From the NCBI RefSeq assembly GCF_900102005.1, contig NZ_LT627736.1, positions 1,860,001-1,924,000 on the forward strand: a DNA stretch of 64,000 bases. The letters run 5' to 3'. A model generated the notes under the pieces. That model saw nothing but the letters and a program-made list of their open reading frames with translations, did not search any database and was not told the origin of the DNA. A program made the translations under genes and the position numbers. Below, piece by piece: positions 47,280 through 56,887 of this stretch (within the stretch, counting starts at the first letter, position 1; each line of letters opens with the position of its first letter). Origin of the DNA: Microbacterium sp. LKL04 (GTDB lineage Bacteria; Actinomycetota; Actinomycetes; Actinomycetales; Microbacteriaceae).

Positions 47280-48530
47280 TCAGTGAACGGCGCGGTGGCC
47301 TCGGAGGTTGGCCAGGCCGAACACCAGCAGCAGCGCGGCCGAGACGACGGGCGCCCACAGGGCGGTCACCGCCCCGGCGGATTCGGCCAGCGACCCCACG
47401 ACCATGCTCGCGAGCGCCTGGCCGACGACGACGGACGAGCCGAGGATCGCCATGACGGTCGCCTCGCGGCCTCGCGGCGAGCGTGCGGCCGCGAGGGCGT
47501 ACAGCGTTGCGAGGGTCGGACCGATTCCGCACCCGGCGAGGGCAAGCGCCCACCCCATCGAGATCGCCCCGGTTGCACCGGCGGCGAGTACCGCGCCCAC
47601 GAGCAGAACGACCGTGAATGCGATCCACCGCCACGGCAGGGCGAACCGCCTCGGCAGAAGACCGACGCTCATGGCGAGGATCGCGGACCCGATTCCCATG
47701 ATCCCGTAGAGGATGGCGGTCTGCTCCGGGAAGCCGCCCTCCGTGGCGAAAGCGGTGAGCGAGGTCAGCATGGCACCGAAGAAGAGGCCGGTCGCGAAGG
47801 TGCCGCCGGCGGCAAGAAGGATGCCGGGGCGCGCGATCCGACGCGCCGGTTCGCGTTCGCCGGCGTCCGTGGCGTGACCTGCGGTGCGCGCTGTCGGGTG
47901 GAGCGCGAACGTGGTGACGAAGACGATGGTGAGGGCCGCCGCGGCGAGGACCGGAGCGGCGGGGGTGGCGGCGATCGCGATGACGCCGACGAGGACGGGG
48001 CCGAAGACGAAGACGATCTCGTCCACACCGGACTCGTACCCCATCGTCGACTCCTGCAGCCGTCCGCGCGCGGATGCGTCGACGCGCATACGACCGATGG
48101 CGCCGACCAGACGCGCACGCGACATCGGCGACACCTGCGGGGCGGTGGCTCCCGCGAGCGCCGACACGAGCAGGAGGAGCCCGTCCGGTGTCTCGCCGTA
48201 CGCGACGGCGACGAGCGCGACGAGCACGATGCTCTGCACCAGCGAGGCGAGCAGCAGGACGGGACGCTGCCCCCAACGATCGGCGGCGGCGCCGATGAGC
48301 GGACCGGTCGCGATCGTGCCGAGCCCGACCATGGCGGAGGTGAGTCCGCCGACCGCGAGCGACCCGCGGGCGTCGACGACCATGGTCAGGACGCCGACGA
48401 CGATCATGGCGTAGGGCAGTCGCGCGATCAGCGCGATGGCGAAGTAGCCGATGCCGATGCTCGCAGCGAGCGTGCGGATCGGACTGTCGCGTTCGGCCGG
48501 GCGCACCGGCGTCGAGTCGGTGAGGGGCAT
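47280..48530 (-). CDS. MFS transporter
   Basis: A 416-residue permease with about 12 hydrophobic segments. It has the loop 2-3 type sequence GAAADRWGQRPVLL and a long central charged loop (~195-215, GHATDAGEREPARR). The family moves small molecules by proton antiport or symport; the cargo is unknown. The ATG at 48530 has a GGAGGT ribosome binding site 5 nt upstream. It is a single gene after the GDPD gene on the same strand, with an 89-bp gap. Confidence 0.9.
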   Translation of the reverse strand: MPLTDSTPVRPAERDSPIRTLAASIGIGYFAIALIARLPYAMIVVGVLTMVVDARGSLAVGGLTSAMVGLGTIATGPLIGAAADRWGQRPVLLLASLVQSIVLVALVAVAYGETPDGLLLLVSALAGATAPQVSPMSRARLVGAIGRMRVDASARGRLQESTMGYESGVDEIVFVFGPVLVGVIAIAATPAAPVLAAAALTIVFVTTFALHPTARTAGHATDAGEREPARRIARPGILLAAGGTFATGLFFGAMLTSLTAFATEGGFPEQTAILYGIMGIGSAILAMSVGLLPRRFALPWRWIAFTVVLLVGAVLAAGATGAISMGWALALAGCGIGPTLATLYALAAARSPRGREATVMAILGSSVVVGQALASMVVGSLAESAGAVTALWAPVVSAALLLVFGLANLRGHRAVH

Positions 48531-48620
48531 GTGTGACCTCCGTGCGGACGAGGCGTCGTGCCGCCTTGACTCTCCACGGATCAGGTAGTTACACGGGGTG
48601 CTGACGCACCGGCATCCATT

Positions 48621-49619
48621 CTACCGGTCGGTGTCTGAGCGTCCGAAGAACGCGACCCCCAGGTCGGGGTGATCGACGAAGACCCCGTCGACACCGGCAT
48701 CCGCGATGCGCCGCCATTCGCCCTCCCAATCGCCGAACGATGCAGCATCCGTTCCTCGCTGGAATTCGGGGGCGAGGAACGCGTTCTCGGGGCGGCAGGT
48801 CCACGTGTAGACCTCGAGCCCGCGCCGGTGGGCATCCCCCACGACGCCCGGGTCCTCGAGGATGACCCGCTTGTCGAGGCTGATCCCGTCGACCTCGTGG
48901 GCGAGACGGTCCAGCCCGCCGGCCGTCAGCTGATCCGCGTACGTCGGGGCGTCGGGGCCCTGCGCCGCAACGAGATCAACGGCGCGGCCTTCGGCTTCGA
49001 GCAGGTAGATGTAGCGGGCCCGGATGCCGCGGTCCCGCATCCGCTGCAGGATCGGCTGCTCGAACGACTCGATGACGAGCTGTCGCGCCCCCGAGTTCCA
49101 GGCTGCGTCCTGCAGTTCGGCCGCGAGCAGCCCGGCGACGTCGTACCCCTGCGACGCGAAATAGGTGGCGTGCTTGACTTCGAGGACGATGCCGATGGCC
49201 CGCCCCTCGCGCTCGCCCGCTGCGGCGACGAGGTCGAGCAATTCCCGCAGGCGCATGATCGGATGCCGGCCGTCGAATGCGGCGCTGCGAGAGCGGAGGA
49301 GCGGGAGTCTCTCCCGGCACCGGAGCGTGGCGAGCTCGTTCCAGGTGAAGTCCTCGACGAACCACCCGGTGTGGCTCGCACCGTCGACCTCCTTGGTGAC
49401 GCGTCGCGACGCGAACTCGGGGTGATCCGCGACGTCGGTCGTCGAGCCGATCTCGTTCTCGTGTCGGATGACGGCGACACCGTCCTGCGAGAACACGATG
49501 TCGGGTTCCACCGCATCGACGCCGAGGTCCAGGGCGAGCTCGTACGAGGCGAGGGAGTGCTCGGGGCGGTACCCCGGGGCTCCACGATGACCGATGACGA
49601 GCGGGCGACGACGCGACAT
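48621..49619 (-). CDS. glpQ: Glycerophosphodiester phosphodiesterase
   Basis: A 332-residue cytoplasmic TIM-barrel enzyme that hydrolyses glycerophosphodiesters to glycerol-3-phosphate and an alcohol. Diagnostic residues: VIGHRGAPGYRPEHSLASYELA with the catalytic His and metal-binding Glu, VEPDIVFSQDGVAVIRHE with the second His, and the C-terminal DGVFVDHPD. There is no signal peptide. The gene symbol is by analogy only. TAGCCT lies 6 nt before the ATG (leaderless). Confidence 0.93.
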   Translation of the reverse strand: MSRRRPLVIGHRGAPGYRPEHSLASYELALDLGVDAVEPDIVFSQDGVAVIRHENEIGSTTDVADHPEFASRRVTKEVDGASHTGWFVEDFTWNELATLRCRERLPLLRSRSAAFDGRHPIMRLRELLDLVAAAGEREGRAIGIVLEVKHATYFASQGYDVAGLLAAELQDAAWNSGARQLVIESFEQPILQRMRDRGIRARYIYLLEAEGRAVDLVAAQGPDAPTYADQLTAGGLDRLAHEVDGISLDKRVILEDPGVVGDAHRRGLEVYTWTCRPENAFLAPEFQRGTDAASFGDWEGEWRRIADAGVDGVFVDHPDLGVAFFGRSDTDR

Positions 49620-49625
49620 GCGCCC

Positions 49626-49631
49626 AGGCTA
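49626..49631 (-). promoter_or_regulatory. -10 element of the GDPD gene (leaderless)
   Basis: TAGCCT on the minus strand, 6 nt before the ATG at 49619. Confidence 0.6.
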
Positions 49632-49783
49632 ACCACCGGGTCGGCGCGGGAAACCCGATGTGCGCGGCGCCGTACCACCCTCATAGTCCTCTCACAGCGG
49701 CGGTCCCCACCCGCGCATTCCCCGTCCGATACGCTGGATCGACAGCACAGCGCTGTGAGTCGACTTTTGGAGTGAGACACACA

Positions 49784-50680
49784 ATGGCAGCGTCCGGCAA
49801 TTTTGCCTTCAACAATCCGGTCTTCCAGGAGCAGCGCCCCGGCCTGACTCCTCCGGCAGCCCAGACGAACTACGCGGCAGCCTCGCACCAGGCCGCCGAC
49901 GTGGCGTCCAACGCCCAGCTCGAGGGGATGTACGCGGCTCCGACTGCGTCGTCCGCTGACACGGGCCGCATGACGGTCGAGGACACCGTCCTCAAGACGG
50001 CGGGCCTCTTCGGCATCCTTCTCGTCACCGCCCTCGTGGGCTGGTTCTGGACCCTCGGCGGCACCCTCGACGCGACGCGTCCCGTCGGGCTCACGATCAT
50101 GCCGTGGATCATCGGCGCCCTCGTCGGGTTCGTCCTCGCCCTCGTGATCACCTTCACGTCGCGCAAGAAGGTCCGCCCGGCCCTCATCTGGGCCTACGCC
50201 GCAGCCGAAGGCCTCTTCGTCGGCGGTATCTCGGCCTTCTTCGAGGTGCAGTGGAGCGGCATCGTCATCCAGGCGACCATCGCGACCCTCTCGGTCGTCG
50301 GTGTCACACTGGCGCTGTTCGCCAACGGAAAGGTGCGGGTCAGCAAGCGGGCGAACAAGATCTTCATGATCGCCCTGGGCGGATACCTGGTTTTCGGCCT
50401 CGTGAACCTGGTGCTCATGTGGACCGGCGTCATCGACGGTCGCTTCGGCCTCTACAGCGCCGAGATCTTCGGCATCCCCCTCGGACTCGTCATCGGAATC
50501 GTCGTGGTCCTGATGGCGGCGTACTCCCTCGTCCAGGACTTCGACCTCGTGCAGCAGGGTGCCCGCAACGGTGCTCCCCGCGAGTTCGGCTGGGTCGGCG
50601 CTTTCGGCATCATGGTCACGGTCGTCTGGCTCTACGTCGAGATCCTGCGCCTGATCGCGATCCTGCGCGGCAACGACTGA
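49784..50680 (+). CDS. Bax inhibitor-1/YccA family membrane protein
   Basis: A 298-residue membrane protein. A polar N-terminus with an aromatic start (FAFNNPVF) of ~70 residues is followed by seven hydrophobic segments to residue 296. The pattern fits the BI-1/YccA family, in which some members control proteolysis or Ca2+ leak; function here is unknown. The ATG has a TTGGAGTGAG ribosome binding site, and TACGCT at 49730 is a -10 element. The leader contains a perfect 12-bp palindrome at 49746-49757, CACAGCGCTGTG. Confidence 0.88.
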   Translation: MAASGNFAFNNPVFQEQRPGLTPPAAQTNYAAASHQAADVASNAQLEGMYAAPTASSADTGRMTVEDTVLKTAGLFGILLVTALVGWFWTLGGTLDATRPVGLTIMPWIIGALVGFVLALVITFTSRKKVRPALIWAYAAAEGLFVGGISAFFEVQWSGIVIQATIATLSVVGVTLALFANGKVRVSKRANKIFMIALGGYLVFGLVNLVLMWTGVIDGRFGLYSAEIFGIPLGLVIGIVVVLMAAYSLVQDFDLVQQGARNGAPREFGWVGAFGIMVTVVWLYVEILRLIAILRGND

Positions 50681-50697
50681 GCTAGGTTCCGCTCACA

Positions 50698-50729
50698 CGA
50701 AGGCCGTCCGAGAAACCGGGCGGCCTTCG
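50698..50729 (+). terminator. Rho-independent-like terminator
   Basis: A 13-bp stem (50698-50710 with 50717-50729) with one G-U pair and a 6-nt loop, 18 bp past the Bax-inhibitor stop. Confidence 0.7.
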
Positions 50730-50752
50730 TCGTTCCGGCGCGCACCTCCCTC

Positions 50753-51030
50753 TCCGCGAGACTGCACGTGGAGCTCGAGACCGCGGCCCCGCGCCGCGGT
50801 CTCGGCGCGCGCGTGCAGTCTCGGCGCCCAGTGGGCTCGCTGCCCGCCTGCCGGCGCGCGCCTCCCGCGCGCCGCGAGGCGCCGGCCCCGCGTCGCGTGA
50901 GACTCCACGCGTCGCGCGAGACAGCACGCGGCGCGCGAGACAGCAGCCCCGCACCGCGGTCTCGGCGCGCGCGTGCAGTCTCGGCGATCGTCCGGCGGGC
51001 CCGGGCGCGCCGCGCCCGCCGGCGCGCCGG
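50753..51030. repeat. Hairpin-rich intergenic repeat with GAGAC/GTCTC motifs
   Basis: This gene-free gap (50681-51033, 353 bp) is filled with very GC-rich repeats. A 33-bp sequence at 50794-50826 recurs exactly at 50954-50986, and the identity extends left with one mismatch. Its GTCTC ends pair with upstream GAGAC units, giving a nested hairpin at about 50757-50824 (arms CGAGACTGCACG and CGAGACCGCGG). Further GAGAC-(T/A)-CCACG/GCACG units lie at 50909-50940. No open reading frame is credible. Confidence 0.75.
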
Positions 51031-51033
51031 GAC

Positions 51034-52626
51034 TCAGGACGGGAGGCGCAGGACCGCGACGGTGCCGCGGGCGCCGTTCGGCTCGAGAGTGACGCTCGCG
51101 CCGTACGCGTCGGCGAGGGATGCGGCGTTCGAGAGACCGATGCCCGTGCCGGGGATCGCTGCGTCGTGGGCGTACGGCGCCCGGTAGAAGCGCTCGAATG
51201 CGAGAACGCGTTCCTGTTCGGTCAGGCCGATGCCCTGATCGGCGATCGTGACCACGATGTCGCGGCCGTCCTCCTGCGCCGACACGACGACATCGGGGCC
51301 GCCGACGGGCGTGAACTCGACCGCATTGCGCAGGAGCTCCTCCAGGATCGATGCGAGGTCGCGCACGGCGATGCGAGCGGCGCGCTCGGGCATCGTTCCG
51401 ATCCGGATGCCGATTCCCCGCTCTTTGGCGCGGCCGGCGACCTCTGTCACGGCGTGCTTCACGACCGGTCCGACATGCGATGCTCCCGAGCGGGCTTCGA
51501 CATCGCGTGTGGTCTGTCCGGCGGCGATCAGGCGTTCGACGAGACGAAGCAGTCGCTCGGCGGAACGCTCGACGGCCTCCCACCGCTCGGCCTCGGCGGA
51601 ACCGTGCATGAGGGCGATGTCGGTGTGGCCGAGGATCACGGTCAGCGGAGTGCGGAACTCGTGCCCGACGGTGCTCAGGAAGCGATCACGGACCTCGACG
51701 GCACTCACGAGATCTGTGACGTCCTGTCCGACGATGACGATGCCGACTTCGTCGCCCCCGGCGACGACCGGTCGCACGATGACCTGCATCACGCGGCGGG
51801 GATCTCCGCCGAATTCGACGGTGCGGGGCGCCGCAAAATCGCCCGAACGCACGCGTTCGACGAAGTCGGCGGCGGTCGCCTCGGACGACATGGACGGGTC
51901 CGCTCGCCAGATGAGAGAGGCGAAGCCGTCTCGGTCGACCTCGTCGATCCCCGATCGACCGCTGATCTCCGCCGCTACGGCGTTGAGGAGGATGGGGCGC
52001 CCGTCACGGTCGAAGACGGCGACGGCGTTGTCGGTGGCGTCGAGCGTCGCGCGCAACATCGCGGTGTCGCGATCCGACAAGCGGAGCGCCTGATCGAGGT
52101 CGTCCGACACGCTCTGCATCCGGGCTCGCATGCGGGCGAGGTCCCGCGAGATGAGGGCGACGGTGACCGCGACGAGCGCGGAGAGGATCGGCAGCGCCGC
52201 GACGGCCATGACGTCGCCGATGCCGCGGAAGCCGCCGCTCCCGAGGATCTGCACGAGCGGGCCGAGCGCAGTGAGCAGGACTCCGGCCACGACGGCCGCG
52301 GGCGGGAAGGCGAAGGCGAGCCAGCCCAGGGGGAAGATGATGAGCATCGACGACGAGGGCAGCGCCTCGACGGCGGCATCCCGAAGCGGAACGCACGCGA
52401 CGATCTGGATCAGGGGCACGGCGGCGAGCCACACGGTGCGCCGAGTCGGCTGCACGAGCCAGATCGCGGTCATGGCCGCCGTGCTGAGCACGATGACGCC
52501 GAACCCGGCGAGCAGCAGCGGAGTGACGCGCTCGCTGTCGATGGTGCCCAGGATGAGCACGACGATGAGGCTGGCCGCGGCCAGCAAGAACTGCGCGTAC
52601 GGCTGCGTTCGCGAACGCTCGATCAA
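51034..52626 (-). CDS. Orphan PAS-domain sensor histidine kinase
   Basis: A 530-residue kinase. The first ~165 residues hold five or six hydrophobic segments. A coiled stretch and a PAS domain (~185-310, NAVAVFDRDGRPILLNA) follow. HisKA: FLSTVGHEFRTPLTVILGH with the phosphorylated His; HATPase: EELLRNAVEFTPVG (N box), ADQGIGLTEQE and GTGIGLSNA. There is no response regulator gene on either side. The start is TTG 52626, preceded by a Shine-Dalgarno-like GGAGGGGGTGAGG; no ATG or GTG fits better. The TTGACA at 52704-52709 is a candidate -35 element. Confidence 0.9.
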   Translation of the reverse strand: MIERSRTQPYAQFLLAAASLIVVLILGTIDSERVTPLLLAGFGVIVLSTAAMTAIWLVQPTRRTVWLAAVPLIQIVACVPLRDAAVEALPSSSMLIIFPLGWLAFAFPPAAVVAGVLLTALGPLVQILGSGGFRGIGDVMAVAALPILSALVAVTVALISRDLARMRARMQSVSDDLDQALRLSDRDTAMLRATLDATDNAVAVFDRDGRPILLNAVAAEISGRSGIDEVDRDGFASLIWRADPSMSSEATAADFVERVRSGDFAAPRTVEFGGDPRRVMQVIVRPVVAGGDEVGIVIVGQDVTDLVSAVEVRDRFLSTVGHEFRTPLTVILGHTDIALMHGSAEAERWEAVERSAERLLRLVERLIAAGQTTRDVEARSGASHVGPVVKHAVTEVAGRAKERGIGIRIGTMPERAARIAVRDLASILEELLRNAVEFTPVGGPDVVVSAQEDGRDIVVTIADQGIGLTEQERVLAFERFYRAPYAHDAAIPGTGIGLSNAASLADAYGASVTLEPNGARGTVAVLRLPS

Positions 52627-52731
52627 CGCCTCACCCCCTCCTCAGACGGTGGTGCAGAAAGGGGCTGGGTCCCGCGCTCACTCTGGCGGCGCGGTGTGTC
52701 CTCTGTCAAGAGGAGGCGGAGTGCATGGTCA

Positions 52732-52746
52732 CGGGGGTGTCCCCCG
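52732..52746 (-). terminator. Short hairpin after guaA
   Basis: CGGGGG/CCCCCG stem of 6 bp with a 3-nt loop, 4 bp past the guaA stop, before the histidine kinase gene. Confidence 0.45.
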
Positions 52747-52750
52747 CGAC

Positions 52751-54331
52751 TCACTCCCACTCGATGGTCCCCGGGGGCTTCGACGTGACGTCGAGAACGA
52801 CCCGGTTGACCTCGCGCACCTCGTTGGTGATGCGGTTGCTGATCTTGGAGAGCACGTCGTACGGCAGACGGGTCCAGTCCGCCGTCATCGCGTCTTCGCT
52901 CGAGACGGGACGCAGGACGATCGGGTGGCCGTAGGTGCGACCGTCGCCCTGAACGCCGACCGAACGCACGTCGGCGAGCAGCACGACGGGGCACTGCCAG
53001 ATCTCACCGTCGAGGCCGGCCTTGGTCAGCTCCGCACGGGCGATGGCGTCGGCGTCACGCAGGATCTCGAGACGGTCAGCGGTGACCTCGCCCACGATGC
53101 GGATTCCGAGGCCTGGCCCCGGAAACGGCTGCCGACCGACGATGGCCTCGGGAAGGCCCAGCTCGCGACCGATGGCGCGGACCTCGTCCTTGAAGAGGGT
53201 TCGCAGCGGCTCGACGAGCTCGAACTGCAGGTCCTCAGGCAGACCGCCGACATTGTGGTGGCTCTTGATGTTGGCCGTCCCGCTGCCGCCGCCGGACTCG
53301 ACGACGTCGGGGTACAGCGTGCCCTGCACGAGGAACCCGATGGGATCGCCGTCCGCCGCGGCTTCGGCGATGAGGTCGGACTGGACCTTCTCGAACGCGC
53401 GGATGAACTCGCGACCGATGATCTTCCGCTTCTGCTCCGGGTCGCTGACACCCGCGAGGGCGTCCAGGAACGTCTCGCGGGCGTCGACGGTGATGAGGCG
53501 GACGCCGGTCGAGGCGACGTAGTCGTTCTCGACCTGCTCGCGCTCTCCCTTGCGGAGGAGCCCGTGGTCGATGAAGACGGCCGTCAGCTGATCGCCGACC
53601 GCCTTGTGGACGAGCGCCGTCGAGACCGCCGAGTCCACGCCACCCGAGAGAGCTGAGATGACGCGGCCCGAACCGACCTGCGCGCGGATCTTCTCGACCT
53701 GCTCGGCGATCACGTTGTCGCTGTTCCAGTCGGCGGGGAGGCCTGCCGCGTTGTGCAGGAAGTTCTCGATCACGCGCTGACCGTGGTCGGAGTGCTTGAC
53801 CTCGGGATGCCACTGGACGCCGTAGAGCTTGCGGACGTCGTCGGCGAACGCGGCGACCGGGGTGGCGGCGGTGCGCGCCAGCACCTCGAAACCGGCGGGA
53901 GCAGCACTGACCTGGTCGCCGTGGCTCATCCAGACGTTCTGGTCGACGGGCTGACCCTCGAGCAGGACGTTGTCGGTGACGATCGTGGCATCCGTCGCGC
54001 CGTACTCACGGAGGCCGGTGTTCGCGACCTCGCCGCCGAGGGTCTTCGCCATCACCTGGAAGCCGTAGCAGATGCCGAGGGTGGGGACGCCGAGCTCGAA
54101 GACGCCCGCATCGAGCTTCGGAGCGCCCTCTTCGTACACCGACGACGGGCCGCCCGAGAGAATGATCCCGACCGGGTTCTTCTCGGCGATCTCCGCGGCG
54201 GTCGCGGTGTGCGGGACCAGCTCGCTGTAGACGCCTGCCTCGCGGACGCGGCGGGCGATCAGCTGCGCGTACTGGGCGCCGAAGTCGACGACCAGGACGG
54301 GGCGCTGGGAGGTTTCGGTCTGCTCTGTCAC
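52751..54331 (-). CDS. guaA: GMP synthase (glutamine-hydrolysing)
   Basis: Converts XMP to GMP with ATP and glutamine in the cytoplasm. The 526-residue length is normal. Glutaminase domain: catalytic Cys in [10 protein letters not shown] and the His-Glu pair in [14 protein letters not shown] pyrophosphatase: [19 protein letters not shown]. The C-terminal dimerisation domain ends with [14 protein letters not shown] 54331 overlaps the DUF3817 stop (GTGA), so it is coupled to it. Last gene of guaB3-SURF1-DUF3817-guaA. Confidence 0.98.
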   Translation of the reverse strand: MTEQTETSQRPVLVVDFGAQYAQLIARRVREAGVYSELVPHTATAAEIAEKNPVGIILSGGPSSVYEEGAPKLDAGVFELGVPTLGICYGFQVMAKTLGGEVANTGLREYGATDATIVTDNVLLEGQPVDQNVWMSHGDQVSAAPAGFEVLARTAATPVAAFADDVRKLYGVQWHPEVKHSDHGQRVIENFLHNAAGLPADWNSDNVIAEQVEKIRAQVGSGRVISALSGGVDSAVSTALVHKAVGDQLTAVFIDHGLLRKGEREQVENDYVASTGVRLITVDARETFLDALAGVSDPEQKRKIIGREFIRAFEKVQSDLIAEAAADGDPIGFLVQGTLYPDVVESGGGSGTANIKSHHNVGGLPEDLQFELVEPLRTLFKDEVRAIGRELGLPEAIVGRQPFPGPGLGIRIVGEVTADRLEILRDADAIARAELTKAGLDGEIWQCPVVLLADVRSVGVQGDGRTYGHPIVLRPVSSEDAMTADWTRLPYDVLSKISNRITNEVREVNRVVLDVTSKPPGTIEWE

Positions 54332-54846
54332 CGGGTCTCCGTGGGGGTTTCGATGGGGGCGGATGCGGCGGCTTCCCTCGCGGTCAGGTACTCCCTGACC
54401 TCGCGGGCGACCTTCGCTTCCATGAAGAAGGACAGGAGGGGCACGATGCCGCCGAGCGCAAGGACGATGAAGCGGGGGAAGCCCCATCGCATCAGACTCC
54501 AGACGCGGAAGCACGCGAAGAGGTACACGACGTAGAACCAGCCGTGCACGATCAGAATCGCGAGGGATATGTTCACCCCGTCGCCCGTCGAGGCGATGTC
54601 GCATGTGCTGCTGCCGGGGACGAACAGGGAGAACCACTGGCAGTCGGGGCTCGGGATCGCGGTGGCGAACCACAGCAGCCCTCCGGAACCGCCGGCGAAC
54701 AGCTCGACGTGGATCGGCGTGTACTTGAGGATCATCTCGGCGACCAGCAGGAGCAAGCCCACGCCGGTGATGATCGATGCGATCTGGTAGAACTTCAGGG
54801 CGCCGCGGATCGCCGGAAAAGAGGCGAGTTTGGGCTGAACGGGCAT
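54328..54846 (-). CDS. DUF3817 membrane protein
   Basis: A 172-residue protein with four hydrophobic segments (~20-40, 90-115, 118-135, 138-155). The segment [16 protein letters not shown] is the DUF3817 signature. An extracytoplasmic loop with two Cys (residues ~68 and ~82) is present. The family has no proven function but is often found between SURF1 and guaA in actinobacteria, as here. Start overlaps guaA in a coupled operon; a 10-bp gap separates it from SURF1. Confidence 0.85.
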   Translation of the reverse strand: MPVQPKLASFPAIRGALKFYQIASIITGVGLLLLVAEMILKYTPIHVELFAGGSGGLLWFATAIPSPDCQWFSLFVPGSSTCDIASTGDGVNISLAILIVHGWFYVVYLFACFRVWSLMRWGFPRFIVLALGGIVPLLSFFMEAKVAREVREYLTAREAAASAPIETPTETR

Positions 54847-54856
54847 GGCTTCCAGT

Positions 54857-55720
54857 CTACGGGCGCGCCGAGGGCTCCTCGTCGCCCTCGGGGTCGTCCT
54901 CGCCGATCAGGGCCTCGACTTCCTTCTCCCACGCATCGCGGGCCAGCCGGTACCACATGTAGAACGCGAAGCCCGCAAAGACCGCCCACTCGACGGCGTA
55001 GAAGATGTTGAGCCAGTTGACCGACGACAGCTCGGTGGGCGCGGGCGAGTGGATGCCGCGCAGCCCTCCGAACGCATCGGCCGAGACGAGGTACGGGCGG
55101 TAGACGTCCAGCTCGACGGTGTCGCTCCACTGGGACAGGAGCGCGGCCGGCGACATAGCGCTGATCTCGAACGGATCGCCGCCGCGGGGCGGCTCCTTCG
55201 CGCCCTCGTCCGAGATGAGTCGCCCGCTGAGGTCGACGTTCTGCGGCGGTGCCGCGTTGAGCGTCGACACGGCCTCGTCTGCTGCGGCTCGGTCCGGCGT
55301 GAACCCGACGGCGACCGCGAGGGAGGTCGGCCCGTCGGTTCCCGTCGTCGAAGGATCGACGCGGAGCTGGCCCGCCACCCAGTAGCCCGGTTCTCCGTCG
55401 TCGAAGCGGGATGTGACGACGCGGAAGTCGCCCGCCACGAACGAACCGCTGACCTGGACCCGCTGGCCGACGAGCGGCTCGGGCAGCGATGCGCCGGGTC
55501 TCACAACGTCGCCGAGGGGACGCACCTGCTCCGTCATGCCCGCCGGTGGCGGGTCGGTGTCGATCGCGTTCCCCAGCTGCCACTGCCCGAGCCACGCGAA
55601 GATCCCGGCGACGAGCAGGGCGAGCCCCAGCATCCCGATCCAGAACGGGCGGACCATGACTTCCCGCAGCGTGGGCGGGAAGACCTCGGGAAGATCGTCG
55701 ACGGACGGGGTGGCGGTCAT
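54857..55720 (-). CDS. SURF1-family protein
   Basis: A 287-residue membrane protein with one helix at ~26-45 (WIGMLGLALLVAGIFAWLG), a large extracytoplasmic domain and a second helix near 245-262 (NWLNIFYAVEWAVFAGFAFY), the layout of SURF1. SURF1 helps assemble cytochrome c oxidase, including heme a delivery. The domain has RVQVSGSFVAGDF and GYWVAGQL-type conserved strands. Its stop/start overlap with guaB3 (TGATG) indicates cotranslation. Its presence in a purine operon is conserved in actinobacteria but unexplained. Confidence 0.88.
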   Translation of the reverse strand: MTATPSVDDLPEVFPPTLREVMVRPFWIGMLGLALLVAGIFAWLGQWQLGNAIDTDPPPAGMTEQVRPLGDVVRPGASLPEPLVGQRVQVSGSFVAGDFRVVTSRFDDGEPGYWVAGQLRVDPSTTGTDGPTSLAVAVGFTPDRAAADEAVSTLNAAPPQNVDLSGRLISDEGAKEPPRGGDPFEISAMSPAALLSQWSDTVELDVYRPYLVSADAFGGLRGIHSPAPTELSSVNWLNIFYAVEWAVFAGFAFYMWYRLARDAWEKEVEALIGEDDPEGDEEPSARP

Positions 55721-56847
55721 CAGTGGGACGACGCGTACGGCGCGACGACGACCTCGACGCGCTGGAACTCCTTGAGATCCGAGTACCCGGTGGTCGCCAT
55801 GGACTTGCGAAGTGCACCGATCAGGTTGGCCGTGCCGTCGGCGACCGGAGCCGGCCCGTACAGGACCTCCTCGAGCGAGGAGACCTGGCCGACCTCGACC
55901 CGACGACCTCGCGGGAGCTTCGCGTGATGCGCTTCGGGCCCCCAGTGGAAGCCGCGTCCCGGAGCATCGGTGGCGCGGGCGAGGGCCACACCGAGCATGA
56001 CGGCATCCGCGCCCATGGCGAGGGCCTTCACGATGTCGCCCGAGGTGCCCACTCCCCCGTCGGCGATGACGTGCACGTAACGCCCGCCGGACTCGTCGAG
56101 GTAATCGCGGCGCGCGCCGGCGACGTCTGCCACCGCCGTCGCCATCGGCGCGTGCAGGCCGAGCGTCGCACGGGTGGTGGATGCCGCACCTCCGCCGAAT
56201 CCGACCAGGACGCCGGCTGCGCCGGTGCGCATGAGATGCAGAGCCGCGGTGTAGGTCGCGGCGCCTCCGACGATCACGGGGACGTCGAGGTCGTAGATGA
56301 ACTTCTTGAGGTTGAGGGGCTCGTCGACGCTCGAGACATGCTCGGCGGACACGGTCGTGCCGCGGATCACGAAGAGGTCGACACCTGCCGCGACCACGGT
56401 CTCGTAGAGCTCTTGCGTCCGCTGCGGAGTCAGGGCGCCGGCGACGGTGACCCCCGCCGCACGGATCTCCGCGAGCCGGTCACGGACGAGCTCGGGCTTG
56501 ATGGGTGCCGAGTAGAGCTCCTGCATGCGTCGCGTCGCACCGTCGGCGGGAAGCGCCGCGATCTCGGCGAGCAGGGGCTCGGGGTCGTCGTAGCGGGTCC
56601 ACAGACCTTCGAGGTCCAGGACGCCGAGACCGCCCAGCTGGCCGAGCATGATGGCCGTCCGGGGACTCATGACGGAGTCCATCGGAGCACCGAGCACGGG
56701 GATGCCGAAGCTGTACGCGTCGATCGACCAGGAGGTCGAGACGTCCTCGGGGTTGCGTGTGCGGCGCGAAGGCACCACGGCGATGTCGTCGAAGGCATAC
56801 GCGCGGCGCGCACGCTTGGCGCGGCCGAGCTCGATTTCCATGGTCAC
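55720..56847 (-). CDS. guaB3: GuaB3-type IMP dehydrogenase-related protein
   Basis: A 375-residue TIM-barrel protein of the IMPDH/GMP reductase family without CBS domains. It begins with RAKRARRAYAFDDIAVVPSR and has a glycine loop VHVIADGGVGTSGDIVKALAMGAD and LGVALARATDAPG. The actinobacterial GuaB3 group lacks parts of the IMPDH active site, and a GMP reductase role has been proposed for some members. GTG 56847 is chosen because TAGGCT lies 6 nt upstream; ATG 56841 is the usual annotated start and is also possible. First gene of the operon. Confidence 0.93.
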   Translation of the reverse strand: MTMEIELGRAKRARRAYAFDDIAVVPSRRTRNPEDVSTSWSIDAYSFGIPVLGAPMDSVMSPRTAIMLGQLGGLGVLDLEGLWTRYDDPEPLLAEIAALPADGATRRMQELYSAPIKPELVRDRLAEIRAAGVTVAGALTPQRTQELYETVVAAGVDLFVIRGTTVSAEHVSSVDEPLNLKKFIYDLDVPVIVGGAATYTAALHLMRTGAAGVLVGFGGGAASTTRATLGLHAPMATAVADVAGARRDYLDESGGRYVHVIADGGVGTSGDIVKALAMGADAVMLGVALARATDAPGRGFHWGPEAHHAKLPRGRRVEVGQVSSLEEVLYGPAPVADGTANLIGALRKSMATTGYSDLKEFQRVEVVVAPYASSH

Positions 56848-56853
56848 CCTGCC

Positions 56854-56859
56854 AGCCTA
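56854..56859 (-). promoter_or_regulatory. -10 element of the guaB3 operon (leaderless)
   Basis: TAGGCT on the minus strand, 6 nt before GTG 56847. It lies 28 bp from the stop of the ABC-F gene. Confidence 0.55.
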
Positions 56860-56887
56860 CCGTCGAGGCCCTCTCCCCTGCCCGCCG

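Noticed and set aside
50753..51030. A CRISPR array
   Set aside because: The repeats are nested inverted units with irregular spacing, no unique spacers and no cas genes nearby.
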